Under the pieces are notes generated by a model. That model did no database searches. It saw only the letters and a list, made by a program, of their open reading frames with translations, and was not told the DNA's origin. A program made the position numbers and the translations under genes. Positions 11,519 to 21,936 of a stretch of DNA of 64,000 nt are shown one piece after another. The stretch is from Xanthoparmelia taractica. Its lineage: Eukaryota > Ascomycota > Lecanoromycetes > Lecanorales > Parmeliaceae. Each line of letters begins with the position of its first letter. Positions within the stretch are counted from its first letter, which is position 1. The DNA is taken from NCBI GenBank assembly GCA_033085395.1, contig JANQBS010000072.1, positions 62,001-126,000 of the forward strand, in the 5' to 3' direction.

Positions 11519-13622
11519 CTAGCCCTCACCTTCGCCAGGCCCAGGACCTTGTTGACGCCCCTGTGCGCTGTTAGCCTTTATACTGAACGCTGTCATATTG
11601 AACCCACCATCTGCCTTGCTTTCAGTAGCTCGTCACACAATAGAAGGTTGGAAGCTATGCCTGAACTCGATGCAATGCAATTCCTCAAAACACGAAACGA
11701 GTCATACACCCCTTCTTGAATTGGATCCATTGGCTCGCCCGTTATCAAGTTCAGCCCGACAACGTTGCCCTCTCCTTGCTCGTCCTGCAGTGCAGCTACT
11801 AAGATTAAGGATCAGCAATGCCGCAAATGCATTCGATGGGGTTCCTGAGCTTACGGCAATCTTGGATGTCATGACCGGAATTTGCTGCAAGAGTCTTTGG
11901 TATTACCAAAAGAGCGTCCGCGAATGCTGAGACTCCGAATTTCGCCTTGCCTTTTACCTGCCTCTTGAAAGCTTCGCTCGAGAGGTGTGCAGCACATGCT
12001 ATCTGAAACGCTCCTGCACCGGGTACAACGCTCTTGTCTACGATCATGTTGTAAACGCTTCGCAGTCCGTCGCGGACTGCATCTGTGATTTGCATGATGG
12101 TGTGCGTGTTTGGGCCTTTGATAAGGAGCGTGACTGACTTCGGGTCTTTTACATCCTCCTGTTGATTGGTTGGTGGGAATCCTCTCATGCACGAAAATGA
12201 AGCATTTGCCACTTACGATGAATGTGTACTTCTCTTCCCCCAGCTGATGCTCATACACGACGCCAGCCCATCCAAGGACATCTGGGGTCAGATCATCTAC
12301 GCTGTTTTGAGCCGTACCACCGCAAACAAGCTGCAACCTCTCCATATTCCTCCTCTTCGCTCTTCGAAGTGCGAAAATGCCGTTCTTGACTAGGACATCG
12401 AGACTCAGTGGATCAATTCCCTTCTGATTGATTATAACAAATCCCTTTTTTGGGTCATTGCCGCAGACTTCCTTCTTGAGTTCGACGATTTTCCTAAGTT
12501 TGTCGTCTACGAATCTCCTTTCGCTTTCCACAAGCCTCTCCCGTTGGTCTGCGCTCGAATAGTAGAAACCTGAGTTTACTTCCGACTTCTCATACTCTAA
12601 ACTGACGTTCAGTGTCAGAATGAAAGCATTCTCCACGCGCTTAGGCATATCTGGGTGTCGTGCTCCATGGTCTAGTGCGAGCCCACGGATGAGGGATGTA
12701 TCTGAAGCTGTCCGATGCTGCATTTTCATGATCTCGATCATGAACAGATCTGGTTTTGCGGGGGGATGGTATATGGACAAGACGGCATCTACGATGGCCG
12801 GAGTAAGCTTTTCAGCAAGTGTACCATTCAATTTTGTGGCGAGTGAGGTACGCGCGACAGATAGAAGAAGCTCTCGGTCAACCTCTTTCTGCAATTTGAA
12901 TGTGTCGAGGAACTGCAACAAATCAAGATCTAGCCCGGTCTCCTCTAGCAAACATCAAAGGACACACCTTCAAAGTCTCTGTTTTCGCAATTTCGTAGCC
13001 GTCTGTGATGATCCGAGGATGCAGGCCTTCAGATATATACCTGTCTGCCTGCTTGAGTAGTTCTCCCACCATTAGAACCACCGAAGTTGTGCCGTCTCCT
13101 GTAATATCATCCTGAGCAGTAGCCGCTCTTGCTATCATGACCTACTCGGATAAGATTTAAGAAAGTTGTAGAGCAAGACGAGCATACGTACTGCTGTAGG
13201 ATTTTGTATTTGCTGGAAATTCCTTAGCCATAGTCTAGAAAAGCAGGCCGGAAGTGTAATACCATTTCTCTTAGCAGTACGTTTCCATCTTTTGTCAATT
13301 TGATCTGTATACAAATAAACCGATATGCTCTGGGGACTCCTTAGCCCGGTGTTCAACACGTACTGCTCCAGCCCCGTCGACTAGCCTAAGACGTGTCAAT
13401 AATATCTTCTAGGAGGTTATGAAGGTACGTGTACATTTTTATGGTCCCTGTTGGACCAAGATTTGATTTGAGAACATCTTGCAGGCCTTCTCCAGCAGAG
13501 ATGTTGACTTTCAAAGCCTCACCACGTCTCTAAATATGCGTTAGCGAGCATGATGATTCAGTGATGCGGTGACAGCTAACCCGAGACTCCGCTTTGGGAT
13601 TCAGAAGTTGCGCTGCAGACAT
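11519..13622 (-). CDS. CCT6: T-complex protein 1 subunit zeta (CCT6)
   Basis: A subunit of the cytosolic chaperonin TRiC/CCT, which folds actin and tubulin. The N-terminus MSAAQLLNPKAES leads to ALKVNISAGEGLQDVLKSNL, then MLVDGAGA, IKLTKDGNVLLREM, QIQNPTA and MIARAATAQDD with the ATP-binding GDGTTS. Downstream come FLDTFKLQKEVDRELLLSVA, GFVIINQKGIDPLSLDVL, LLIKGPNTHTIMQI, the VVPGAGAFQIA box and the C-terminal LLLCDELLKARQMGGFNMTA. The protein ends in a Gly/Pro/Glu-rich tail. The 5' half is cut into tiny exons: 13364-13385 (22 nt), 13263-13304 (42 nt) and 13192-13212 (21 nt). Every junction restores the family sequence. The gene shares a 279-bp divergent promoter with NOP56. Confidence 0.95.
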
Positions 13623-13901
13623 TATGGTAGGAAGAGAGATATACAATCCAGGATAACCTGAGAAAACTGAGATTTGTTAAAGACGGATCGCAAACGCGCT
13701 GCTGATTGTCGGAGAACACGGCAATCGTTACCTTAGGGCTAGGGCAACCACGGCAAACGCGGTTATCCTAGGCGAGAGATGATCGGCGGGAAGGAAACTT
13801 TTGTAAAATACTCGTGGAGTTTGAAGATTGCTCTGTGCTTTCCAAGAAGCTCCTGCGCACCTTTCTATCATCTTTTAGAAGGCGAATACCTTTCATCTAA
13901 C
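13623..13901. promoter_or_regulatory. Short bidirectional promoter CCT6 / NOP56
   Basis: Only 279 bp separate the ATG codons of two outward-facing essential genes, so core elements and both 5' leaders must lie here. I see no confident named motif. Confidence 0.6.
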
Positions 13902-16112
13902 ATGTCTGTCGATTATCTCTTGCACGAAAGCTCTGTCGGCTATGCCATCTTTCGTACAGTGCTTTCGCCCGACACTGTTGGCGCTCGACTGAAAGAGGTT
14001 CAGGATTCAGTCCAGGTATATCCGTGTACTCTTTTTTTCCTTTGCGAGCAATGCACTTACCAATTCAGGTCCTTGACAAGTTCGGCAAGATGGTTCAACT
14101 GGTGTCTTTTGCGCCTTTCCAGTGAGCGGCCGAACGACGACTTCACTCGAGAATCTAGCAGCTAATTCCATTATTCAGAGGCGCTGCCCAGGCTCTGCAA
14201 AATGCAAACGAAGTCAGCGAGGGCATAGCCTCCGAGTTTCTACTCTCGCTGCTCGAAGTCAATCTGCCAAAGTTGGGGAAGAACAACAAGATTACGCTCG
14301 GAGTAGCGGACAAGAATCTCGCTGGTGCCATTAAGGGCGCATTTCCTGGGCTTGAGTGCGAAACCGGTGAGACTTCGGAGATTGTACAGGAAATGCTTCG
14401 CGGTATTCGTCAGCACGCCCACAAGCTCTTGAAGCAATTGCAGGAAGGAGATGTCGAGCGCGCGAATTTGGGATTAGGTGTGAGGCTACCTATATGAAAA
14501 AAGAGAGTTTGAAGCGGTGAACTGACAGTGTGACGGTATTAAAGCATGCTTATTCGCGGGCAAGAGTCAAGTTCAGTGTGCAGAAGAACGACAATCATAT
14601 CATACGTCAGTAAATGTACCTTCACCGTCACATTAACGCTAATCTCATTCGCAGAGGCCATTGCTACATTAGATAATCTGGACAAGGCGATAAACTTGTT
14701 CTCGTGAGTGTACATTTCTATGCAAAACCTCCATACCCAAAACCCTTTCTTCGAGCCCTGATTCGGTACTCGCGAGCAGTAGGCGGGTTTGAAACCCCGA
14801 AACTGACCCATCGAACGACTTTTCTGCCTCAGAGAAGTTATGCTGACTTAGAAACGTGTAGCATGAGGGTCAGAGAGTGGTATAGCTGGGTACGTATTTC
14901 ATAAATGCGTCCTTGATCTGCAGTACCGCAGTTCAGTTCGGTTCGAATCGGCTGGTTGAGCACAACAAAACTTGGCCACGATTTAGCTATAAACTTGTGC
15001 CACCTGAGATGAAAGATTGGAAAGGCTGATTCGGAAAATTTATTTAGCATTTCCCAGAGCTTATCAGGATCGTAAGCGACAACTATACTTACGCAAAGCT
15101 AGCACTATTCATTGGGCCTAAAGAGAGGTTGTCGGACACAGATTTGCAAGAGCTATCCGCCCAAGTAAACGATGACACTGAGATAGCCCAAAGTATCATT
15201 GACGTGGCTAAAGTCAGCATGGGTCAGGCAGTAAGTTTCCCGCGATTGCCTGTCAGCTAAGACATGCTGATCCAACTATCTAGATCTCGGATGCGGACAT
15301 GGACAACGTAACGACCTTCGCATCAAAAGTAGTCGATCTAGCGAACTACCGAAAGACACTTCACGGATACCTAGTCTCAAAGATGGGCATAGTTGCGCCT
15401 AACCTGGGGGTGCTGATTGGAGAGATGGTTGGAGCACGACTAATATCGCACGCCGGTAGCCTCACAAATTTATCTAAATATCCAGCATCCACTGTTCAGA
15501 TTCTTGGCGCAGAAAAAGCCCTATTCCGAGCATTGAAGACCAAAGGCAACACACCAAAATATGGCTTGATCTATCATGCATCTGCCATCGGCAGAGCTGC
15601 ACAGAAGAACAAGGGTAGAATATCTCGGTTTTTGGCCAATAAGTGTTCCATTGCGTCCAGAATCGACAATTTTAGTGAAGCGCCGACCACGAGGTTTGGT
15701 GAGGCGTTGAAAGCTCAAGTTGAGGAGAGATTGAAGTTCTACGACTCAGGAGCTGCGCCTACGAAAAACGAATTGGCCATGGTGCGTATCGCAATGCTCA
15801 ATCGTACCTCGAGAGTACGCTAATACTGCGCTTCAGCATAATGCAATCGACAGCGTGCTTGCGGATATCGACATCGCGGATCCAACCGCAAATATCGACA
15901 GTGACGCGGAAATGGCTGATGTGGCACCGAGGGCAGTGCAGAAACAGGAGAAACAGAGAAAAGACAAGAAAGGGAAGAAGAAAGAGAAGGCAGAAGATAA
16001 TGAAGAAAAGGGTATAGATGGGGAGAAGAAGAAGAGGAAGAAGCGGAAATATGGTGAAGCCGACGAAGACGGGGAACGAAAGAAAGAAAAGAAAGTAAAG
16101 CATCAAGTCTAG
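13902..16112 (+). CDS. NOP56: Nucleolar protein 56 (NOP56/SIK1), box C/D snoRNP core
   Basis: A core protein of box C/D snoRNPs that guide 2'-O-methylation of rRNA in the nucleolus. The start MSVDYLLHESSVGYAIF is followed by FGKMVQLVSFAPF, the NOP5NT domain (ALQNANEVSEGIASEFLLSL, GKNNKITLGVADKNLAGAI) and the coiled-coil and Nop domains: IATLDNLDKAINLFSMRVRE, WYSWHFPELIRIV, APNLGVLIGEMVGARLISHA, GSLTNLSKYPASTVQILGAE and KYGLIYHASAIG. The C-terminal tail is the usual Lys/Glu-rich KKD/E segment (about residues 440-510). Several introns interrupt the gene. Two of exactly 158 nt (14704-14861 and 14890-15047) flank a 28-nt exon (14862-14889). Codon phase is kept throughout. It converges on OTU1. 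Confidence 0.95.
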
Positions 16113-16413
16113 CCTAATGCAACGAGCTTGAATAACTGACTGTGTTCTGTGGCGATGCACCGGCGCTGGTGGGTTATGTTTGTTCTTACAGTCTATGGAT
16201 AGTCGGCTCTTTACAAATGCCGGATGAGAAAATGCACAAAATCATGATACACCATCGTACCAGCGCCATTCGGGAATCGAACCCAACACATGTAATGCAA
16301 CCACATCAACAGAACGAGGACATCATGTCAAAATGCTATGCTTTAGATGACGCTTCCGATCACGCTTCAGTTCACGCTTCCGTTCCTATCTCTATGCACA
16401 AATGACCATTGCG
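16113..16413. other. Convergent intergenic region NOP56 / OTU1
   Basis: A 301-bp stretch between two stop codons. It contains a T-arm-like snippet on the minus strand (about 16265-16292) that lacks the rest of a tRNA. Confidence 0.35.
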
Positions 16414-17517
16414 TTATGCAGCCTCCCCAAAGTCGTAGTGTCCAGTATTTGCTGCGTGCTCCGTAGCGCCCTTCTCCCCAACGGTCACTTTGCCGCAGAT
16501 ATTGCACCGTACATTGAAAGCTGCTGTATCGGTGTAATAGTGCCTTCCCTGCAGCACCCTACAAAGCTCTACTGCATTCTCCAGGACCACCAAATCTTGG
16601 GAGTCAAAAATCTTAGTATCAAACTCGGGTGGCGCGTAGGCAGTTGTGTGTGGCGGATCTGAGGGAGACAAGGCGATAGCATCGTAATGAATGCCGGAGT
16701 AGACCAGTATACACCGCTCCGGTCTCCCCTCATTAAAGCGGTCGGTTCTTAGGGTCTGCACATCGATTGAAGAGATTTCAATATTAAAGTGCTTGCTCAG
16801 GATGTCTAACTCTATAGCGCCGCCCCATGCGTCTTCTGTCTGGATCCACCTGCAGTAGTCATCTGGCTGTTGATCCAGGACTGCCGCGCTATACGTATAT
16901 TTATCCGCTTGAATGTTCTGAGCAATTATAGAGCGTAACTCAGTCATGTTGTCCATAGCGCCGAAAAAAGCGGTGTTGAAAGCACGGAAGAGGCAGGAGT
17001 TATCATCGGGCATGATTCGAAGGACCAACGTGGAGGCATGCGAAGGGAGAGGCAGCTCAGGAGCGTCAAAGGAAGCGGAGGTGGGTTTGCGAGAAAGGGA
17101 CAAAGGCTTGTTGGTCTTTTGACTTGACGAGGGAGGAGCAGCGCCTACATCTGCAAAGGAGAATGAGGATGGCATAGCTGCGGACGAGCGGTCTCTAGCC
17201 CGAGTTGCAGCACTCTGACTGCGACTTGGATCCAAGGGTGTAAGCGGCCCGTTGGGAGACAGAATTTGTTTGCATTGTAATGGAGTAGTCTCGCTGACGA
17301 TCAGCTGTTCTCCATCAAGTTTTGGTTCGATATCGGACAGCCTGGCTGTCTGTGCGTAGTCATTGAGCGACAACGGCCTTGGTGGATAGCCATATACCAA
17401 ATCATAGCTGGAGATTGAAGTCTTTTCTGTAATGTGGGTCTTCAGGTCTTTAACGGTCGCATTTTCGGGCAGTGATATTGCAGCTTGCCCCGCCGGCCCA
17501 CGTATTCTGACCCTCAT
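16414..17517 (-). CDS. OTU1: OTU1 / YOD1 deubiquitinase
   Basis: An OTU-family cysteine protease. In yeast Otu1 binds Cdc48 and trims ubiquitin chains on its substrates. One uninterrupted exon encodes 367 residues. A UBX-like ubiquitin fold (MRVRIRGPAGQAAISLPENA, residues 1-80) is followed by a Ser/Pro linker. The OTU domain (about 160-290) holds the catalytic motif DDNSCLFRAF with Asp172 and Cys175, and the histidine His277 in YSGIHYDAI. A C-terminal C2H2 finger (RCNICGK ... EHAANTGHYDF) completes the standard Otu1 order. Length and architecture are complete. It shares a 500-bp divergent region with the RSC subunit gene. Confidence 0.95.
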   Translation of the reverse strand: MRVRIRGPAGQAAISLPENATVKDLKTHITEKTSISSYDLVYGYPPRPLSLNDYAQTARLSDIEPKLDGEQLIVSETTPLQCKQILSPNGPLTPLDPSRSQSAATRARDRSSAAMPSSFSFADVGAAPPSSSQKTNKPLSLSRKPTSASFDAPELPLPSHASTLVLRIMPDDNSCLFRAFNTAFFGAMDNMTELRSIIAQNIQADKYTYSAAVLDQQPDDYCRWIQTEDAWGGAIELDILSKHFNIEISSIDVQTLRTDRFNEGRPERCILVYSGIHYDAIALSPSDPPHTTAYAPPEFDTKIFDSQDLVVLENAVELCRVLQGRHYYTDTAAFNVRCNICGKVTVGEKGATEHAANTGHYDFGEAA

Positions 17518-18017
17518 CCGGCGACAAGATAAAGTTGATGGTGTTGAGAAAAGCTATAGAAAATACGCACGGATGTCTATATATGGGTAATGCGCTTCGG
17601 AATAACTACTGTAGATACTTAAGATCGAATCCAGCGGCGACGCTAAATGTGCAGCGGCCCGTTTCCGTACTTCCCAAAAGAGTATAGGCAAAAGTGATGC
17701 TTTTGCGATCAGAGCGGTACCTTACACAACAGTATCAAGGTCATTGCGGTCGAGCGCTCTCCAAGCGAAAACGTTTCTCAAGGCAGTCAGCTTACACGTT
17801 AAAGTCCCTCGCGCGAAGAATCTCCTCTTGAAAAGTAAGACGTGTTGGTGCTTGCGAGAGACACAGTAGCCCACTCCAAGAAACCAAGTTAACAAATACC
17901 AGGTGTGAATATCAAGCTCAAGAGCTCCGCGCCTACCAATCACTGCGACGCTGCGACACCAAAACTCAATCGCAACTACACTTCCACAGTTACCGTACAA
18001 AGCTGGTCGTGGGGACC
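17518..18017. promoter_or_regulatory. Divergent promoter region OTU1 / RSC subunit
   Basis: It separates two outward-facing ATGs and should carry both promoters. The minus-strand open frame at 17722-18066 overlaps the RSC start and has no protein-like motif. Confidence 0.45.
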
Positions 18018-20899
18018 ATGGCAGAGTCCAGTGATTCTCCTGGCAGCCAGACGCCCATAGAGACAACCGAGACCTCGGCGCAAAGCAAATCAGAAAACAT
18101 GGCTCTCACGGCCGAGCAAATACGGGCGATGAAGAATATCACTGAAAGAATCTACGCATACCGGGAACCAGAGTAAGATTCCAACCTTGGATATGTGACA
18201 ATCTGACACCTCTAGTGGCTACGACCCTTCGAAGTTGTTCCACCGCAAAGTTAACAAGCGATCAATGCCAGACTACTACGATGTAATCAAGGAGCCTGTC
18301 GCACTGAGTACTCTGAAGGCGAAACTCTTAACCAAAGAATACAAAAGCTTTTCCGAATTTGTCCGTGACTGCGCCCTAATCTCACACAACGCCCAGACCT
18401 ATAATAGACCTGAGTCGGGGGCATATCAGGATGCCGTAGTCCTCAGGCGGGAGTTTGAAAAAGAGTTCAAAGCATTGGCTGACCAGGGCGTCATCACACA
18501 AGAGGTAGCGATTTATCCTGATCTCGGGGAGCTGCCTCCCGTGGAGTCTCCTTTACCAGTCGAGGAAGAGGAAGAAGACGATGTGGATGACGAGGAGGAC
18601 GAGGAGGAGGACGAAGAAGACTCTGACGAGGATGGTCCAAAGCGAAAGCGAAAGCGTGGTCCCCGCTCTACAGCAGCCATCACAAAACGCGAAGGGGGTA
18701 AGGACGAGGGGGCCCTGAAGGGCAACGATGCCGAGTCTAGGAAGAGGCGAGGTCGACCACCACGGGTGGATACTCCAATGGAGTCTAGGATTAAAGCGGT
18801 CTTGAAAGCCATTCGAAAGTACAAGAATGAGCATGGAAATGTCATTATTCATCAATTCGAGAAATTACCAGACAAGGTTGCCATGCCGGAGTACTATATG
18901 GAAATCAAAGAGCCAGTTGCAATTGAGCAGATCAAGGTACGTTCGGATGATGCTACCAAGACCTTACTCAGGTAACGCAAAACGGTGACAACTTCTAACA
19001 TCTCACAGAGAAAGCAAAAGCGGAAGAAGTACCAATCCGTAGATCATTTCATGCGCGACATTGATGTCATGTTCAACAACGCGAAAAGCTATAACCAAGA
19101 CGAGAGCCAGATCTACAAAGATGCTGTATATCTCCAGGTGTGTTACTGCAAGCTAGTCTAGCATTACCCATGCTGACAATTCGGTCAGGCCGAAACACAC
19201 AAGCTTGCAGATGCAGAGAAGCAAAAACCAGACACAGATTTCCAAATGGAAGAAGGTCGTTTACCCTTACCAGGTGGCATCTTGCACAATGGTCAGCTGT
19301 GGAAAGTCGGCGACTGGATTCATATACAGAATCCGAACGACGTGACAAAGCCGATCGTTGCTCAGATCTATCGTACTTGGCAAGATACTGATGGGGAAAA
19401 ATGGGTAAACGCATGCTGGTATTACCGGCCAGAGCAAACTGTCCATCAGTATGAAAAGCACTTCTACCCCAACGAGGTGGTCAAGACGGGGCAGTACCGA
19501 GATCATCGTGTGGACGAGATCATTGATCGATGCTTTGTCATGTTTATCACGCGTTACAGCAAGGGGAGGCCGCGAGGACTGTCGGCCGATAAAGACGTCT
19601 ACGTATGCGATTCAAGGTATAATGAAGAGAAGCACAAATTGAACAAGATCAAGACATGGGCTAGCTGCTTGCCTGACGAGGTTCGAGACCAGGATTATCC
19701 TATGGATATGTTCGATGGGGGCGTGAAAAAGATCAAGAAAGTACCGAGTCCAATCTTGCATCTACTCAAGGAGGATGCAAAGGAGACGGACGAGTTACCT
19801 AAGCCAAGATGGGGTGCTGACAATGCCCCTCCAGTTGTAGGCGCGGTGTACAAAGGACCGCGTGACGAAAATGTGAGTATCAAGATCACCTTGAAACGCT
19901 GCGTGTCACTGACAAAATTCGAAGCAATCTCCACCTCCCGAACCCACCCCATCGCCTCCTCCACAACCACCACCATCGGTAGCAAAGCCTGTCAACAACC
20001 CATCGGCTTACGATACACCCAGCTACCAAAGAGATGGTCAGGGTGAGGCGACAATGGGAGGCTATAATCAACCAACCGCAGCACCTTTCAATCCGCCTCA
20101 AGGCAACCCCGCCAAATCCTACGGCTCATCTCTACCGCAGTACCATCAACACTCGGCCTCCCCAGCTCCAGTCCATCACCCACATCAGTACACCCAGCAA
20201 GCCCCCAGTTCTTACGCGCAGCCTCATCCTGCAGCCGCGAGCTCATCTCATCTCGACCATTATGCGACGTCAAATCGCTACGTCAACCAGCGCGCCGCTG
20301 GTTCCAACGTCCCCGCCCAACGTCTGCCGGAGGTCGGTCACTTACCAGAAAATGCGAATTTGGCCATTCCCGAAGATATGCGCAATCAATTCCAGCAGGA
20401 TGAAAACGGTCATGTGCTCTGGTTCACCTCGCCACCGGTAGATACGCTACCGCCCACAAAACCCCACTCCGCTGTCGGGCACACCGCCAAGTACCTGGCG
20501 GAGAAGATCCGGAGAAGAAAGGCCCTGACGGAAAAGCGGAAGGCCGAGGGTGTGGCAGAGGGGGAGGAAAGGCCGCCGCAGTCTTTAGTGAAGAAGGCCA
20601 GACGTGGTGTTGATGGGGATTTGCAAGGACAGATCAATGACTTGACAGTGAAAGCACTGTGGCAATGGAACGAGCAGATGCAAGAGGGCACCGACAGGAT
20701 CTATCAGTCTCTGTACGGCGAGCACTGGAAGGAAGGCAAGAAGTATGAAATGGAGAAGCTGGCCAAAGTGCAAGCGGACGAGAGGAAGCGTCAGGCAGAG
20801 ATTGCGAAGACTAGACGTCAGAGCAATTGCTGGGAGGCAGCCAAAGCCTCTTGCAGTGACACCGGGGTCTACAAAGATGACTGGGATCCAAGGTTTTGA
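18018..20899 (+). CDS. RSC1/RSC2-type chromatin remodelling subunit (two bromodomains + BAH)
   Basis: A subunit of the RSC nucleosome remodeller. Five exons (18018-18172, 18216-18936, 19009-19137, 19189-19872, 19925-20899) give 887 residues. Bromodomain 1 (about 40-140) contains LFHRKVNKRSMPDYYDVIKE and HNAQTYNRPES. An acidic D/E run and an AT-hook-like RKRRGRPPR (about 180-245) follow. Bromodomain 2 (about 255-335) contains KVAMPEYYMEIKEPVAIEQI and FNNAKSYNQDES. The BAH domain (about 355-480) has GQLWKVGDWIHIQNP, AQIYRTWQDTDGEKWVNACW and RCFVMFITRYSKGRP. A Pro/Gln/His-rich segment precedes the conserved C-terminus with ALWQWNEQMQEGTDRIYQ and VYKDDWDPRF. The domain order is diagnostic. Yeast RSC1 and RSC2 cannot be told apart for a single homolog. 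Confidence 0.93.
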
Positions 20900-21333
20900 A
20901 GAGAGTATTTCTAAGGCTTCAATCCGGGTTTCCTTTGCCATATTTACTTCTCTTCTGGAGGCAGCCCAGAAGCAAGCTATCATCATTCCTTTCCTCATAC
21001 GCTACCCATCTGGGATTGCGCCGAAAATGTTTTGCCTGACTCCGCACATCTTATAGGCTTTCTCCCGAACTTCGCTCCTATAACAACACCGCCACCCAAA
21101 GTTGAATGAAACTGCGACCGTTGACCGTCAATTACTGTGGAAAGAATTGAAGTGCCACCAAGCTAGTGGTGAAGGACACGGCACAAGAAAATCGCTGCAA
21201 CAAATAATGGGCTCGTGCTTCAATTGCTGGCCTTCCCAGTACGTCCACTGAACCAATGCCGAAATGTATCATAACACCAGCCATTGCTCCCACAATCTCC
21301 CGGGCCGATTGCCCTCCTATTGTATGATATGCG
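20900..21333. other. Convergent intergenic region
   Basis: The 3' flanks of the RSC gene and the coiled-coil gene. No feature is visible. Confidence 0.35.
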
Positions 21334-21936
21334 CTATGCTTTGCCCCTTCCGGCCTTCCCTTTCTCTTCAACCTGTCCCAAGCCGGCAAACAAACCCTCC
21401 CTCCTCCTCGCCAACCCTTCCAGCTCCCTCCGTAGTCTTTCCACCTCTAGCAACGCCATCTCCCTGTCTGGCGGTAGGCCTTCGAATCCTCTCACGCGAC
21501 CCTCGAGACCCCGCACCCTCTTCTCCAAATCCCGCACCTCGCGCTCATCAACGTGGGTAGGCAGGGGAGGCAGACCCGGTATGCCCGACCTCACTTTTCG
21601 ATACTCCTCTGCCATCTTCTTCTCTTTCTCGGTCAGTGGCTTGGACTGGTGGTGTTGGCAGCAACACATGGTTTCTTGCCCCGAGTGGGAACTATTTACT
21701 GCCGCTTGCTTGGATCTCTGATGGCTGCCTATCGCTTGAGATTGCGCGGACGGTGGTGGTGCCTGTGAGTGCAAGGGTTGTGCTTGTACTTCCTCCCCGC
21801 GCCTTAGCTTCGCGAGGAATTCCTGAGCCCGTGCATGTTCGGTCTTCAACTGCTGGTGCAAGGTCTCGATGCGTTGGAGCTGAGCTGTGCATTCGGGAGT
21901 AGATATGGGGTTAAGGGTGAGAGCGAGGGGGCTCAT
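21334..21936 (-). CDS. Small coiled-coil protein of unknown function
   Basis: I do not recognise this 200-residue single-exon protein. Residues 17-50 (AQLQRIETLHQQLKTEHARA, AQEFLAKLRRGEE) form a probable coiled coil, and residues 130-185 a second heptad-like stretch (REVRDLEKRVRGLEGRVRGF, MALLEVERLRRELEGLARRR). Between them lie a Gln/Ser/Pro-rich linker and a cysteine cluster (MCCCQHH). The long gap-free frame, the biased codon use and the two coiled coils argue for a real gene. No catalytic motif is seen. A structural or scaffold role would be only a guess. Confidence 0.6.
   Translation of the reverse strand: MSPLALTLNPISTPECTAQLQRIETLHQQLKTEHARAQEFLAKLRRGEEVQAQPLHSQAPPPSAQSQAIGSHQRSKQAAVNSSHSGQETMCCCQHHQSKPLTEKEKKMAEEYRKVRSGIPGLPPLPTHVDEREVRDLEKRVRGLEGRVRGFEGLPPDREMALLEVERLRRELEGLARRREGLFAGLGQVEEKGKAGRGKA

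Noticed and set aside
11869..12951. Continuous 360-codon CCT6 frame running past KYTFI
   Set aside because: The end of this frame reads through an intron and loses CCT6 similarity. Splicing at the GTAAGTGG donor restores the family sequence.
14930..14950. GGTTCGAATC inside a NOP56 intron, resembling a tRNA T loop
   Set aside because: The flanks do not pair and no other tRNA arms are present.
16262..16295. T-arm-like sequence on the minus strand (TTGGG, GGTTCGATTC, CCCGA)
   Set aside because: No 5' acceptor strand complementary to ATGGCGC and no D or anticodon arm lie at the right distance, so this is not a tRNA gene.
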